This document shows positions 32,449 to 42,400 of a stretch of DNA of 64,000 bases, piece by piece. The DNA comes from JAITMY01 sp031553765 (lineage in GTDB: Bacteria; Bacteroidota; Bacteroidia; Bacteroidales; UBA932). How positions within the stretch are numbered: position 1 is the first letter of the stretch; each line of letters opens with the position of its first letter. The translations under genes were made by a program, and so were the position numbers. Where the stretch lies: the NCBI GenBank assembly GCA_031553765.1, contig JAVBKY010000003.1:434001-498000 (forward strand), read 5' to 3'. Below the pieces are notes generated by a model that made no database searches, was not told the DNA's origin, and saw nothing but the letters and a program-made list of their open reading frames with translations.

Positions 32449-34139
32449 TGGAAGACAAACGGTTTGATAAAGAGCTTAAACAGTTATTGAAGCGGTTAGA
32501 ACAATTGCTTTATAACAACTATCTTGCAGCGTTGAATATTATGCAAGTAAGAAATTCGCTTCCCGGTAACAAACCTTTTTGGTTTTCCGGGAACTATTCG
32601 GCTAACAAAGCTATGGATAAAATTATAGCGGATTTTGGGAAACAAGCAAATTCTTTACTTCTTAACGGCTTAGAGCGTTCGTGGAAACTTGGCGAAGAAA
32701 ACGCCATAGATAAAATACAGTTGGCTATTTCAAAAAATGCCCGCCAAAGAAAAGCGTTCGACACTATTAGAACCGACGCAGCACAGCAGCAACGGAACCA
32801 AGGAAGTAAGGCTTCCGCTTTGAGATTTGCAGAAGAAAAGCGAGGCGGCGCAAACCTTTCCGAAAGGGTTTGGAATATTGGTAACGGCATGAAAAAGGAA
32901 ATCGAAACCATTATTCAAAACGGCATGAAAGAAGGTAAGTCCGCCGATGAACTTTCAAAAATGCTAAAACAGCACTTGAATAACCCGGAAGCCTCTTTTA
33001 AGCGAGTAAGGAACAAAGAAACCGGCGAACTTGAACTAAGCGAAGCAGCAAGAAAATACAAACCTGGCCAAGGTGTTTACCGTTCAGCCAAGGCAAACGC
33101 TATGCGATTGGCCCGGACAGAAATAGCGGCAGCTTACAGGCGCGCTGCATGGGAAAAATTTCAAAGCGACCCAATGGTAAAAGGTATTCGTATAGAGCTT
33201 TCCAATAACCACACTTGTAAAAACCCAAAGACAGGTAAGCCGGAACCTTTTTACGACATTTGCGACGAATTGGCCGGCATTTATCCTAAAACATTTCTTT
33301 GGACAGGTTGGCACCCACAATGCCGGTGCCAAATGTTCCCAATACTAATAAATGATACCGAGCTAAGAAAACTAACCGACGCACAAGTAAAAGGCGAAAA
33401 GTACGAACCAAAGCAGGTAAAGAAACCACCAAAAGCATTTAACGAATGGTTAGAGCGAAACCGGGAACGCGCTAAAGGTTGGGAAAATATGCCTTATTGG
33501 GTACGTGATAACAAGAATTTTACTACCGGAACGTTCGAGGTAAACAGATATTCGACGGAAGAATATACTTTTACGCGAGCGCGAAAAACGGCCTTAGCCA
33601 TGAACCGGGCAGTAGAAGAACTTAACAAAATGTACCCTAACTTGGAAAACACAGAGTTAGCGGCTATATACCACTATACCAAATCCGGCGGAAATTATAG
33701 ACAATTGAATAAGCAACTTTTTAATAATAGCTTAACCGATTTTAGCCGGGCTTCGTCCGTTTTGATTAGCAAAGGGCTAAAGCAATTGCCGAAAGTAGTA
33801 GGCCCGGTTTATCGCGGTTCCATTATGAAGCGCAAAGACTTTGAAGCTATATACGGAAGCGGCGACGTCCTACATAAAATATTCACTTCTGCAAGCCAAT
33901 CGGTAGGCTCCGCAATTGATTTTGCAGCGTACAGGAAGTTAAAGAAAACAGAAGTACAGGTTATTTTTATCATTAACAGCAGAAACGGCCGGGACATATC
34001 CAAAATTTCAGAATTTAATGGTAAATTTGCGCAAAGCGACCAGCAGGAAGTTTTATTTGATAAGAATACAAATTTTATAATTACCAAACAGGAAACCGAT
34101 AAGAACAGTACAATTTGGTTAGAAATGACAGAGCGATGA
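32448..34139 (+). CDS. Head morphogenesis protein with C-terminal ADP-ribosyltransferase domain
   Basis: 563 residues. The N-terminal part up to about 310 is an SPP1 gp7/Mu gpF-like minor head protein with ANAMRLARTEIAAAYRRA and the CKNP ... WHPQCRCQ segment. From about 360 onwards it carries an R-S-E-class ADP-ribosyltransferase fold: VYRGS (R near 455), FTSASQS (near 480) and DQQEVLFD (Glu near 534). The residue two before the catalytic Glu is Gln, not Glu, so the motif is QxE, which in C3-type toxins goes with Asn or Gln rather than Arg targets. As a capsid component the domain could be ejected with the DNA and modify host proteins, as T4 Alt does. Confidence 0.87.
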   Translation: MEDKRFDKELKQLLKRLEQLLYNNYLAALNIMQVRNSLPGNKPFWFSGNYSANKAMDKIIADFGKQANSLLLNGLERSWKLGEENAIDKIQLAISKNARQRKAFDTIRTDAAQQQRNQGSKASALRFAEEKRGGANLSERVWNIGNGMKKEIETIIQNGMKEGKSADELSKMLKQHLNNPEASFKRVRNKETGELELSEAARKYKPGQGVYRSAKANAMRLARTEIAAAYRRAAWEKFQSDPMVKGIRIELSNNHTCKNPKTGKPEPFYDICDELAGIYPKTFLWTGWHPQCRCQMFPILINDTELRKLTDAQVKGEKYEPKQVKKPPKAFNEWLERNRERAKGWENMPYWVRDNKNFTTGTFEVNRYSTEEYTFTRARKTALAMNRAVEELNKMYPNLENTELAAIYHYTKSGGNYRQLNKQLFNNSLTDFSRASSVLISKGLKQLPKVVGPVYRGSIMKRKDFEAIYGSGDVLHKIFTSASQSVGSAIDFAAYRKLKKTEVQVIFIINSRNGRDISKISEFNGKFAQSDQQEVLFDKNTNFIITKQETDKNSTIWLEMTER

Positions 34140-34312
34140 AAGTAGCCGGAAAAGATATAAACGAATGGGCCGACGCTATAACAGATAAGCGCAAAGAGCT
34201 TGAAAAACTTCCGCCAAGGGAGCAAAAGCGAGCCGAAGAAAACCCTATACACGACCGCTGGCAGGCCGAAGCCGACTCCTTGCAAGAATCCGACGAAACG
34301 GAAGACAAATAA
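34136..34312 (+). CDS. Small charged protein after the head gene
   Basis: 58 residues from ATG 34136, overlapping the preceding stop (ATGA). Highly charged, helical (KRKELEKLPPREQKRAEENP). No family recognised. A strong terminator follows. Confidence 0.6.
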   Translation: MKVAGKDINEWADAITDKRKELEKLPPREQKRAEENPIHDRWQAEADSLQESDETEDK

Positions 34313-34335
34313 CGTAAATTACTCAATCCAATATC

Positions 34336-34369
34336 AGCCCTACAAATCCCTTGTAGGGCTTCTTTTTTC
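34336..34369 (+). terminator. Rho-independent terminator
   Basis: AGCCCTACAA, a 5-base loop, TTGTAGGGCT, then TCTTTTTT. It closes the packaging unit before the promoter of the capsid unit. Confidence 0.9.
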
Positions 34370-34422
34370 TTACCACTTCTTCCCATTGTTGAAAGAAAAA
34401 CAATAACTCCAAAGGTCGCAAC

Positions 34423-34454
34423 TTGTAACGTATTATTATAATACGGTAACTTTG
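34423..34454 (+). promoter_or_regulatory. Phage palindrome copy 3 with promoter for capsid genes
   Basis: TTG (34423-34425) and TAACTTTG (34447-34454) are 21 bp apart; the 17-base palindrome CGTATTATTATAATACG (34429-34445) fills the spacer. The first start codon downstream is at 34488. The gap 34313-34487 holds only this and the terminator. Confidence 0.8.
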
Positions 34455-34487
34455 CTTCAAGTTCAATTTTAATCTACAAAAAAAACA

Positions 34488-35189
34488 ATGAAAGAAAAGA
34501 TTTTAGCACTACTGCTGGCAGCGTTCGCAGGCGTGCGAAAAGACGGGCTTAACCAATTGGCTAACGCTTTAGCCTTGCAAGTTACGACCGACGACGAAGC
34601 GCAAACGGTTGTAGGTAAACTTACCGCCGACCAAGTAAACGCATTTGTAAACGATTGGCGCAAGGAAGCCGACGCGGAAATTACCAAGTCAAACAAGACC
34701 TATGAAGACGGCCTTAAAAAGAAGTACGACTTCGTAGAGAAAAAAACCGAAGAAGGCGGAACCCCACCCGCACAACCTACCGGAATCTTGGACGCGGCAG
34801 CTATTCAAGAAATTGTAACAAAAGCCGTAACAGCAGCTACACAGCCTTTGCAGACTAAAATAGCAACGCTGGAAGGTTCCGCTACAAACGCCAGCCGTAG
34901 GGATTTGCTCGTAAAAGAATTGGAAAACGTACCGGAAAGCTACAAGGCTAAAGTTCTTAAAGACTTTGACCGTATGAGCTTCCAAGACGCCGACAGCTTT
35001 AACGAGTATTTGAACGACACAAAAACCGACGTAGCAACATTCTCCCAAGAATTGGCCGACAAAGGATTAGCCGGACAGGGTAAGCCGATGTTTGGAAGCG
35101 TAAGCCAAAGCGGCGTAAGTACGGGCGTAGAAAGCTACATCAAAGCGAAAACCGACGAAGGTAAAACCCTTGGCGGAAAAGAAGTTTAA
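34488..35189 (+). CDS. Probable capsid scaffolding protein
   Basis: 233 residues, acidic and mostly helical with coiled-coil segments (DWRKEADAEITKSNKTYEDG) and a flexible Ser/Gly-rich C-terminus. It lies directly ahead of the decoration and major capsid genes. Those features fit a scaffold protein; there is no sequence signature, so the call rests on position and composition. Confidence 0.7.
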   Translation: MKEKILALLLAAFAGVRKDGLNQLANALALQVTTDDEAQTVVGKLTADQVNAFVNDWRKEADAEITKSNKTYEDGLKKKYDFVEKKTEEGGTPPAQPTGILDAAAIQEIVTKAVTAATQPLQTKIATLEGSATNASRRDLLVKELENVPESYKAKVLKDFDRMSFQDADSFNEYLNDTKTDVATFSQELADKGLAGQGKPMFGSVSQSGVSTGVESYIKAKTDEGKTLGGKEV

Positions 35190-35208
35190 CAATTTTAATT
35201 AGGAAGCT

Positions 35209-35790
35209 ATGCTTAAAATCGACAGAAAAAAGGATACGCGCGTAGTTAGCGCGTTTACCCACAAGCTCGCAGATATTCCCGACGGAATTACCGTCGCTTC
35301 CGCCGTACTGACACAATCTAAGTTATTGGAAGGTACGCCGGTAGGCAAAGGAGAAAACGGGCTTTACAACGTCGTTAAAGTAGCGGTTCTTGCAAATGCA
35401 GCTACCGCAACGGCTACGACGTACAACGTAGAGAAAGGCCACAATTTCAAAGTAGGCGAATTCATTATGTTGAAGGAAGGCGGAAAGGCTTACGCCATTA
35501 CCGCTATTGACACTACCACCAGCACAACGCAAGACACCATTACGGTAGGTACTACCCTTGGAGCCGCAGGCGCAAAAGGCGAAGCTATTTACGAAGCTGC
35601 CGCAGAATCCGCTGGAACTACTTCTAAGTTCAAACATGAGCCGGTAGCCCTTATAGGCGAAAGCTACGACGTAGAAACATTGGGTAACAATGTAGTAAAC
35701 GCTTGGACTATTGGACAGATTCGCGAAGCGAACATTAAGCCGGTAGGGGCCGCTATCAAAGCCAAACTTACGGGTATTGTATTCATTTAA
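35209..35790 (+). CDS. Probable head decoration protein
   Basis: 193 residues, beta-rich, with many Ala/Thr/Val and a central GHNFKVGEFIMLKEGGKAYA barrel-like segment. It precedes the major capsid gene, where gpD-like decoration proteins are found. No catalytic motif. Confidence 0.65.
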   Translation: MLKIDRKKDTRVVSAFTHKLADIPDGITVASAVLTQSKLLEGTPVGKGENGLYNVVKVAVLANAATATATTYNVEKGHNFKVGEFIMLKEGGKAYAITAIDTTTSTTQDTITVGTTLGAAGAKGEAIYEAAAESAGTTSKFKHEPVALIGESYDVETLGNNVVNAWTIGQIREANIKPVGAAIKAKLTGIVFI

Positions 35791-35805
35791 TAAGGGGAAA
35801 AAGCT

Positions 35806-36906
35806 ATGTTAAAAAGTTTGATGATTGGCATAACCGAAAAGGATATGCAGGCCGTAATCAATACTTACGACCTTAAACCGTACTACTACCCTACACTTTT
35901 CCCGCTTAAAGAAAACTATACTTTGAGTTGGAAGGCTCTCGAAGCCCAAGTAGGGTTAAAAATTGCCGGCGACCTTGTAGCCCGCGGCGCAAGTATTAGT
36001 AAGAAGACCCGCGAAGCTATTGCGCGTATTCAGGGAGATATCCCCAAGATTGCAATTAAGCGCACAAAGGACGAAAACGAGTTGAACGAATACGACGTAA
36101 TGGTCGCTATGACTTCACAAAACCCGGATTTGCGCGCGCTTATCGAGGCTTGGGCCGAAGATACGCAGTATTGCTGGAACGGCGTAGCCGCCCGCTTGGA
36201 ATGGATGGCTTTGCAAAGTATTTCTTTGGGTAAAGTTACACTTACCAACGACAACAACAGCAGCGTATTAACCGAATACGACGTAGACTACCAAATAGAA
36301 GCCGACCAAAAAGTAGGTTTTCAAACCGGCTCCGCTTCTTGGGCTACCGCTTCGGCAAAACCGATTAGCAAGGACTTTAAGGAGATTGTAGCCAAGGCCA
36401 AGAAGAAAGGTATTTCTTTGAAATTCGCCTTTATGAACTTGGACACGTTCTCTAACTTCGTCGCTACCGAAGAAGTTATTAAACTTTCGGCTTCCTTCGC
36501 TAACAACGCGCTGGGGATTGCACAAACGCCAAGTTTGGAACAGGTAAACGCCGCTATGCGTGGCCTTGCGTATTTGCGCGGGTTGCAAATTGTAATCATC
36601 GACCAAGATATTACAATTGAATTGCCGAACGGCGACCGTAAAACCGGAAACCCGTTTGTAGACAACGTAGTATTGTTCTCGGAAACTAAGGTTTTGGGGG
36701 CTACCTATTGGAAGAAACCGGCAGACATGAACCTAAAGGGTACTGCAGCCATTAAGGCCATGAACGGACATACTTGTATCAAGAAGTACAGCAACGAAGA
36801 ACCAATAGAAGAAGTAACGTTAGGAATTGCTAACGCCTTCCCGGCTTGGTTGTCTTCCGGCCGTTCCTTCCTTTTGGACACCGCTAACAGCACTTGGAAA
36901 CACTAA
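35806..36906 (+). CDS. Major capsid protein
   Basis: 366 residues. ISKKTREAIARIQGDIPKIA, YDVMVAM and the long alpha/beta body with LDTFSNFV and GLQIVIIDQDI follow the gpE-type phage capsid plan (HK97 fold). The ending YSNEEPIEEVTLGIANAFP also fits. It forms the icosahedral shell. Size and location after scaffold and decoration genes support the call. Confidence 0.82.
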   Translation: MLKSLMIGITEKDMQAVINTYDLKPYYYPTLFPLKENYTLSWKALEAQVGLKIAGDLVARGASISKKTREAIARIQGDIPKIAIKRTKDENELNEYDVMVAMTSQNPDLRALIEAWAEDTQYCWNGVAARLEWMALQSISLGKVTLTNDNNSSVLTEYDVDYQIEADQKVGFQTGSASWATASAKPISKDFKEIVAKAKKKGISLKFAFMNLDTFSNFVATEEVIKLSASFANNALGIAQTPSLEQVNAAMRGLAYLRGLQIVIIDQDITIELPNGDRKTGNPFVDNVVLFSETKVLGATYWKKPADMNLKGTAAIKAMNGHTCIKKYSNEEPIEEVTLGIANAFPAWLSSGRSFLLDTANSTWKH

Positions 36907-36956
36907 CAAACACCGGGGCGGTCTTCGGGCCGCCTTCCGGTTAAACCCGTAATCCC

Positions 36957-37268
36957 ATGACATACAAAGAATGGATAAATAAGACCGGCGCAAAATTCCA
37001 AATTATGCCCGACGACGTGGAACTAATACTTTGTAACCAAAGCGCACTAATTCCCGACCCGGACGCAAAAGTAGATGTTATTACCGCCAAAAAAGCCCTT
37101 TGCTTGGAGTTCTCGACGCTTATACCGTTGGCGAACATTGGCGAAGGCGGATACTCCATTAGTTGGAATTGGGAAGCTATTAAGTTTTGGTATAACGGCA
37201 CTTGCGCCGAAGTTGGATTAGTACCGGCTACAAAGCCAAAGATTAGGAACAAAAGTAATATATGGTAA
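36957..37268 (+). CDS. Head-tail connector protein
   Basis: 103 residues, small mostly helical protein directly behind the capsid gene, overlapping the next gene by 7 bp. Position and size fit a gp6/gp15-type connector. No sequence signature recognised. Confidence 0.55.
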   Translation: MTYKEWINKTGAKFQIMPDDVELILCNQSALIPDPDAKVDVITAKKALCLEFSTLIPLANIGEGGYSISWNWEAIKFWYNGTCAEVGLVPATKPKIRNKSNIW

Positions 37269-37648
37269 CGACTACCTACCAATACCCGCAATACCTATAC
37301 GCTTTTCGGAATGGAGAGGCGGAACAGCTTGCTAACGGAAGTTGGAAACCTTCGCATGAAGGCTGGGAACTTGTAGCAGCTTGCCGGGAAGAAACGAACG
37401 GCAAGGGACATACAATACAAGCGGCAAACGGTCAATTCCTTGTTTTCGCTTCCCTTATTCAACTACCAAAGGGAACCCAGCGGGTAAACGAAGGAACGGA
37501 AGTTATTGTAACACGGGAACCGGTAGACGTTTCCGAACTTTTGCAACCTGGTTATATTGATTCGGCCAAAATTACGGGGTTAGCTGTCGCTAAGGGGGTT
37601 TGTCAAAAATTCGACTACGGTAGATTGCATTGTAGATTATGGATTTAA
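37262..37648 (+). CDS. Probable head closure/neck protein
   Basis: 128 residues, beta-rich, with FASLIQLPKGTQRVNEGTEV typical of small beta-barrel closure proteins. Assigned by order between connector and tail completion genes. Confidence 0.55.
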   Translation: MVTTTYQYPQYLYAFRNGEAEQLANGSWKPSHEGWELVAACREETNGKGHTIQAANGQFLVFASLIQLPKGTQRVNEGTEVIVTREPVDVSELLQPGYIDSAKITGLAVAKGVCQKFDYGRLHCRLWI

Positions 37649-37652
37649 AGCT

Positions 37653-38051
37653 ATGCGTACAACCAACGAAACAAACAGTATTCTATTTGAGGCCCTAACT
37701 GACCTTAAAAGCGAGATAAACGGCGGTATTTACAAGAAGAAACGCCCGGACAATTCGGAAAAGGAAGATATAGTAATTAACACCACCTTCCTAACTACGA
37801 CCTTGCCACAAACGGGCCTTTCCAATATAAATATTTTCGTTCCCGACCAAAAGGTAAAGATTAAGGGTACAGAGCAAAAACAGCCGAACGATGAACGGCT
37901 GGAATACTTGGTTTCTTTGGTTTACGATAAGCTAAAAGCCTCTAAAATCGAAGGTTTGCTTCTTTGGCCTACACACGAAACACCAATAGAAGAACCCGGA
38001 GTAGGACAGCACTATATCAACCTACGTATAGAATGGAACATACACAAGTAA
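37653..38051 (+). CDS. Probable tail terminator/completion protein
   Basis: 132 residues. FEALTDLKSEINGGIYKKKR and the following LPQTGLSNINIFVPDQKV fit small proteins preceding the major tail gene. Role inferred from gene order. Confidence 0.55.
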   Translation: MRTTNETNSILFEALTDLKSEINGGIYKKKRPDNSEKEDIVINTTFLTTTLPQTGLSNINIFVPDQKVKIKGTEQKQPNDERLEYLVSLVYDKLKASKIEGLLLWPTHETPIEEPGVGQHYINLRIEWNIHK

Positions 38052-38075
38052 TTAACAACTTAAAAAATCAATATT

Positions 38076-38576
38076 ATGTCTTTAGTAACATTAGGCTTAT
38101 CCAAAATTGAGGTAGGCGACATTGGAACCGACGGGGCTATGGGTACAACCCTTTCGACGCTTGGATACACTTACCAAGACACCTGTAAAATGACACAGGA
38201 CGACCCGGAAACGACGGAACATTACGCGGAAGAAGCGGACGACCCGATAGTAAGTATTAGCCGTGGCGGTAAAACGAACTTCGCGTTTTCAATTATGGAC
38301 GCGGATTTAACCGTACTTAAAACCTTGCTCGGCGGTACCACTACCGGAACAGGAGCTACCGAAAAATGGGAAGCCCCCGACAAATTGCCGGTTATCGAAA
38401 AGTCGGTACGCATTACCCCGGAACAGGGTCTTAAGTTTGAAATTCCACGTATGAAATTGGTTTCCAAGATTAACGCAGAGTTCAGCAAAAAAGGTATTAT
38501 GCTTATTGAGGTAACCGGGACGGTTTTACAGCCGACCAAATCCGGCATTAAGAAAATGACCGCTTCAAAAATATAA
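38076..38576 (+). CDS. Major tail tube protein
   Basis: 166 residues, beta-rich, beginning MSLVTLGLSKIEVGDI with a metal- or turn-like loop and ISRGGKTNFAFSIMDADL in the middle. A strong terminator hairpin follows (38602-38635) and then the tail chaperone, the invariant order for siphovirus tails. It forms the tail tube. Confidence 0.78.
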   Translation: MSLVTLGLSKIEVGDIGTDGAMGTTLSTLGYTYQDTCKMTQDDPETTEHYAEEADDPIVSISRGGKTNFAFSIMDADLTVLKTLLGGTTTGTGATEKWEAPDKLPVIEKSVRITPEQGLKFEIPRMKLVSKINAEFSKKGIMLIEVTGTVLQPTKSGIKKMTASKI

Positions 38577-38601
38577 TAGCGGAACGCCTTTTCAGTAACC
38601 C

Positions 38602-38635
38602 GAAAGCCCCCAAAAGTAAAGTTTCGGGGGCTTTC
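38602..38635 (+). terminator. Hairpin after the tail tube gene
   Basis: GAAAGCCCCC pairs with GGGGGCTTTC, followed by TTAAT. As in other phages it may be a partial terminator that keeps the tail tube transcript more abundant than downstream tail genes. Confidence 0.8.
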
Positions 38636-38649
38636 TTAATAATAAGAGT

Positions 38650-39231
38650 ATGAACGTAGAAAATAGCATAGAAAAAACGCAATTAGAGTTAGAGCGCGAA
38701 GAACTTAACCTACTTGTAAAACGAGGGGTAAGATTTTCCATTACCACCAAAATACGCAAGCGCAAGAAAGGGCTAAAGGGATTCTTTCGCCGGCCCGAAG
38801 TAGTAGAAGAAACTACCAGCTACGAAATACACGAACCTACGCTTTGCGTACTTGACCGGCTTAGCGATGTTTGGTTAGAAATGGCCGTAGACGAAGAAGC
38901 AATTCAAAGCGAGGACGGCTCTATACTTACAGAAGCCAAACAATTAGCAAAGGAGAACGCCTGCAGAATGGCGCGGGTTATTGCTATTGCCGTCCTTGGC
39001 GAAGACTACCATATTACAGAGGTTACGCGATTAGGTAAAGTAAAGAAGCGTAACGACGACAAAGAATTAGACCGGCTAACGAACCTATTTTTTCATGCTA
39101 TTAAACCTTCCAAGTTGGTAGGCCTTGCGGCTACCGTAACCAACATAAGCAATTTAGGGGATTTTTTAGCCTCTATGCGATTACTGAGCGGCGCAAGAAC
39201 GACACAACCGAGAAAGGAGCGCATAGAGTAA
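38650..39231 (+). CDS. Tail assembly chaperone, unshifted product (gpG-like)
   Basis: 193 residues. It lies between tail tube and tape measure genes. The sequence is helical and charged, with a Lys/Arg-rich early part (TKIRKRKKGLKGFFRR). A slippery heptamer T-TTT-TTA at 39162-39168, in the right register near its end, allows a -1 shift into the next frame, giving the longer product described in the following entry. Confidence 0.82.
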   Translation: MNVENSIEKTQLELEREELNLLVKRGVRFSITTKIRKRKKGLKGFFRRPEVVEETTSYEIHEPTLCVLDRLSDVWLEMAVDEEAIQSEDGSILTEAKQLAKENACRMARVIAIAVLGEDYHITEVTRLGKVKKRNDDKELDRLTNLFFHAIKPSKLVGLAATVTNISNLGDFLASMRLLSGARTTQPRKERIE

Positions 39232-39458
39232 CAGGCCTTAATAGCCCATACGGCCGCCGGGGTTCCATTTGCGCCCACCTTGGCTGGACATGGGATTATT
39301 TGCACCACGAAATAGCGTGGGGAGTTGTACAAAGGCTACTAATAGACGCCCCGAACGTTGAAAGCGACGAAGACAGCGGCGGCGGAAGCGAAGAAGTAAA
39401 ATTAACGTCGGAAAGTGCCGATAAGGTTTTAGAAATGATAAACAAGATTAACCGATGA
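38650..39458 (+). CDS. Tail assembly chaperone, -1 frameshift product (gpGT-like)
   Basis: A -1 shift on T-TTT-TTA (39162-39168; zero-frame codons TTT 39163-39165 and TTA 39166-39168) enters a frame that is open without interruption to TGA 39456-39458. The added part contains HLGWTWDYLHHEIAWG and an acidic/Gly-rich stretch. No start codon of its own fits the second frame. Total about 269 residues. The overlap with the tape measure ATG (39455) is 4 bp. Frameshifted chaperones wrap the tape measure during tail assembly in lambda-like phages. Confidence 0.82.
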
Positions 39459-42400
39459 ATATAAAAGGCGGTGCCTTGGAATTCGACATTATAGCGAATA
39501 ACGGGCAAATAAATAAAGCACTTGAAGAAAGCAAGAAGCGCGTACAGGGATTTACCGACGCGACCGTAGAAGGCGGCCAAAAAATGGAAGCAGCTTACGA
39601 AGAAGCAGCCGAAACCATAGAAAAGGCCTTCCGCGATATAGACGTAATGTCTAACCTTCATCATTCGTCAATAGTTCAACTTGAAAACGAATATACGCGA
39701 CTTGGGGAAGCCGCCGGGGCCGCCTTTATGAAAGGAACAGCTAAAGGGGACGAAGAATACAGGTCTTTAACCCAAAAACAACAGGCTATAAAGCAAGAAA
39801 TAACCATGCGTAAAAAGGTTGTAGCCGAGATAGAAACAACGGCGGACGCATTGGGAAAAGAAGAACAGCGGCTAATAGAAGAAAAGAAAAAAGTAGACGA
39901 AGCGGCTGCAGCACATACAGCATTTAGAACCCAACTACGTAACGTAAGGGAAGAAATGCTAAAAATGGAAGCCGCCGGAAAGAAAGATACAATACAGTAC
40001 AGGGAGTTGGAAGCCGAAGCCGGAAGGCTTGCGGGAGCTATCGCAAACGTAAACAAACAAACCCAACTTTTAGGGCATAACCAAGCATCATTACAGGGGG
40101 TTATTTCCGCAATTAGCGGTATTACCGGGGCTTTCTCCGCAGCACAAGGCGCGGTAGGATTATTTGCCGGCGAAAACGAAAACCTTCAAAAAATAATGGT
40201 TAAAGTTCAGTCCCTTATGGCTATTACCATAGGGCTACAACAGGTTAGCCAAGCCCTACACGAAAAGTCGGCCTTTAGCCTTATAGTTCTTTCGAGGGCT
40301 AAAAATATGGTTTCTACTTCAACGCTATTTCTTGGGAAAGCATTTATAAGAATGGGTCTTTCAGCTACCGCGGCCAAGGTTGCAGTAGCCGGACTTTACG
40401 CTACACTTACTTTGGGTTTGTCGCTTGCTATTACCGGAATTGTACACTTGATAAATAAGCACAACCAAAAGCAGGAAGAAGCGAAACGGAAGGCGGAAGA
40501 ATTGGCAGAAGCGAGCAAGAAACAAAAGGAAAGGTTAGAGAGCTTGGCAAAGAGTTACGCCGAGCAAGTAGCCCTAATTACCACGCTAAGAAACGCTTTA
40601 GCAAACGAAACATACAGCTACAACGACAAACTAAGGATAATTAAAAAGTTACAGGAAATTATACCGGATTACAACGCGAAGATTTCCAAAGAAGGGGACA
40701 TTATCTGGGAGAATAAGGCCGCCATAGATGCCTATTTAGTTTCGTTGGAAAAAACTTTGAAGTTTAAGGCCGCAATGGAAGACCTTACGGCTGTTTATGC
40801 GGAAATGTACCAATTAGAAAAAAACGCGCCCAAAGGCTCCGAAGCAAAAACTACAATAAACTTCAACGGGCAGACTTCGGAAATTTGGGACGTAAATAAG
40901 CTCGCACAACAACACGGATTAAAGGACGCTACGGACATACCTGCCCAAGTTATAGAGCAATGGAAACAACAAGCGGAAACGTTCGACAATCTTGCTAAGG
41001 ACTTAAATAACAAGCGAAAAGAAGAACTTAACAAGCAAGTAGCAGACATTCAGAAATACGTACAGGACAATAATTTAGTAGATTTCATCGACCATAAAAA
41101 AGGCGGTAAAGGCAAGAAGGAAAAAGACCCGTTTATAGAACTGTTGGAAGAACGGAAGAAGCAATACGACCAATATTTTAAGTGGGTAAATTCCAAAGAT
41201 GAAATTATACAGCAGGCCGCAAAAACAGAGTTCGCCGGGTTATTGAAACAAGGGAGTAGTTACCTCGACTACTTGAAGAATCAGCGCGAACAAATAGTTT
41301 CTTCCGTACAAGGAAACCAAAAGGAAGTAGGCCAAAAAATGGTAGAAGCCTTCGGCAATGGGAATGTAGATTTACTTGCAAGACCTATTATTGAAGCCGC
41401 CAAATTAGCTAAAAAAGGTTGGGAAGACGCCGGGGACGGAATAGCAACCGTATTTAGTTCCCAATTCGGAATATTGGACAAAGACGGGAAAGAAGTAGAA
41501 ATTCTTGTTACGCCAATATTGCCGGACGGTTCTGTATTATCCCCTAAAGAGTTAGAAGACTACATATACAACGATTTGCAGGGGGCTAACGATATTTTGG
41601 AAGCAGACAAAAAGGGAATTGTTATTTCGGTTGGTGTTGATTCGGACGGAACAGCCGGCGAAATTCTGCACCAGCTACAAGAACAATACTACGCCACAAG
41701 CAAATTAAGCGACAAACAAAGGGACGTACTACGCAAACTTAATGACGCCATAGCTACGGAAACTAAAGAAACCGTATTAAATGAGTTTGAAAAGGATTTG
41801 CAAAGGCAGCTTAACGGGGCGCGTTCCATTTTGGAAATGCTTAATATATTGGAAGAACGCCGCAAGAAGTTGGCGGGCGACGGTTCAGAACTTGACAACG
41901 GTAAAAAGGATATTTTAGACAGGAGCCAAGAAGAAGTAGGCAAACAGGCCGAAACCGAAACCAAAAACCTGTTAGACAAATACGCCGGATACCTTGCCGA
42001 CAAATTGGAATTTGACGTAAACTACTTAGAGAGAAAACGTCTACTTACCGAAGCATACGAAAAGGCTACCACCGAAGAAAACAAGCGTATAGCTGCCGCC
42101 GCGTTGGAAGGATTGGAAAACGACCGTAAAAGGTTTGCAGAATCTTCCGGGAATGAAGACTACGACAACCTTTTGAAAGAATACCGTAGCTATTCCAAAA
42201 AGCGCGCAGACATAGCTGCAGAATTCGACGAAAAAATAGCTTTGGCGACCGAGAAAGGGAACGAAGAATTAGTACAACGCCTTACCGAAGCGAAAAATAG
42301 GGCTATTTCTTCCGTTGCTTTGGAAGAACTGCAGTCTTCCGGGGCTTGGGAAAAACTTTTCGGGAACCTTGACGACCTAACAACTAAGCAGATAGAAGAC

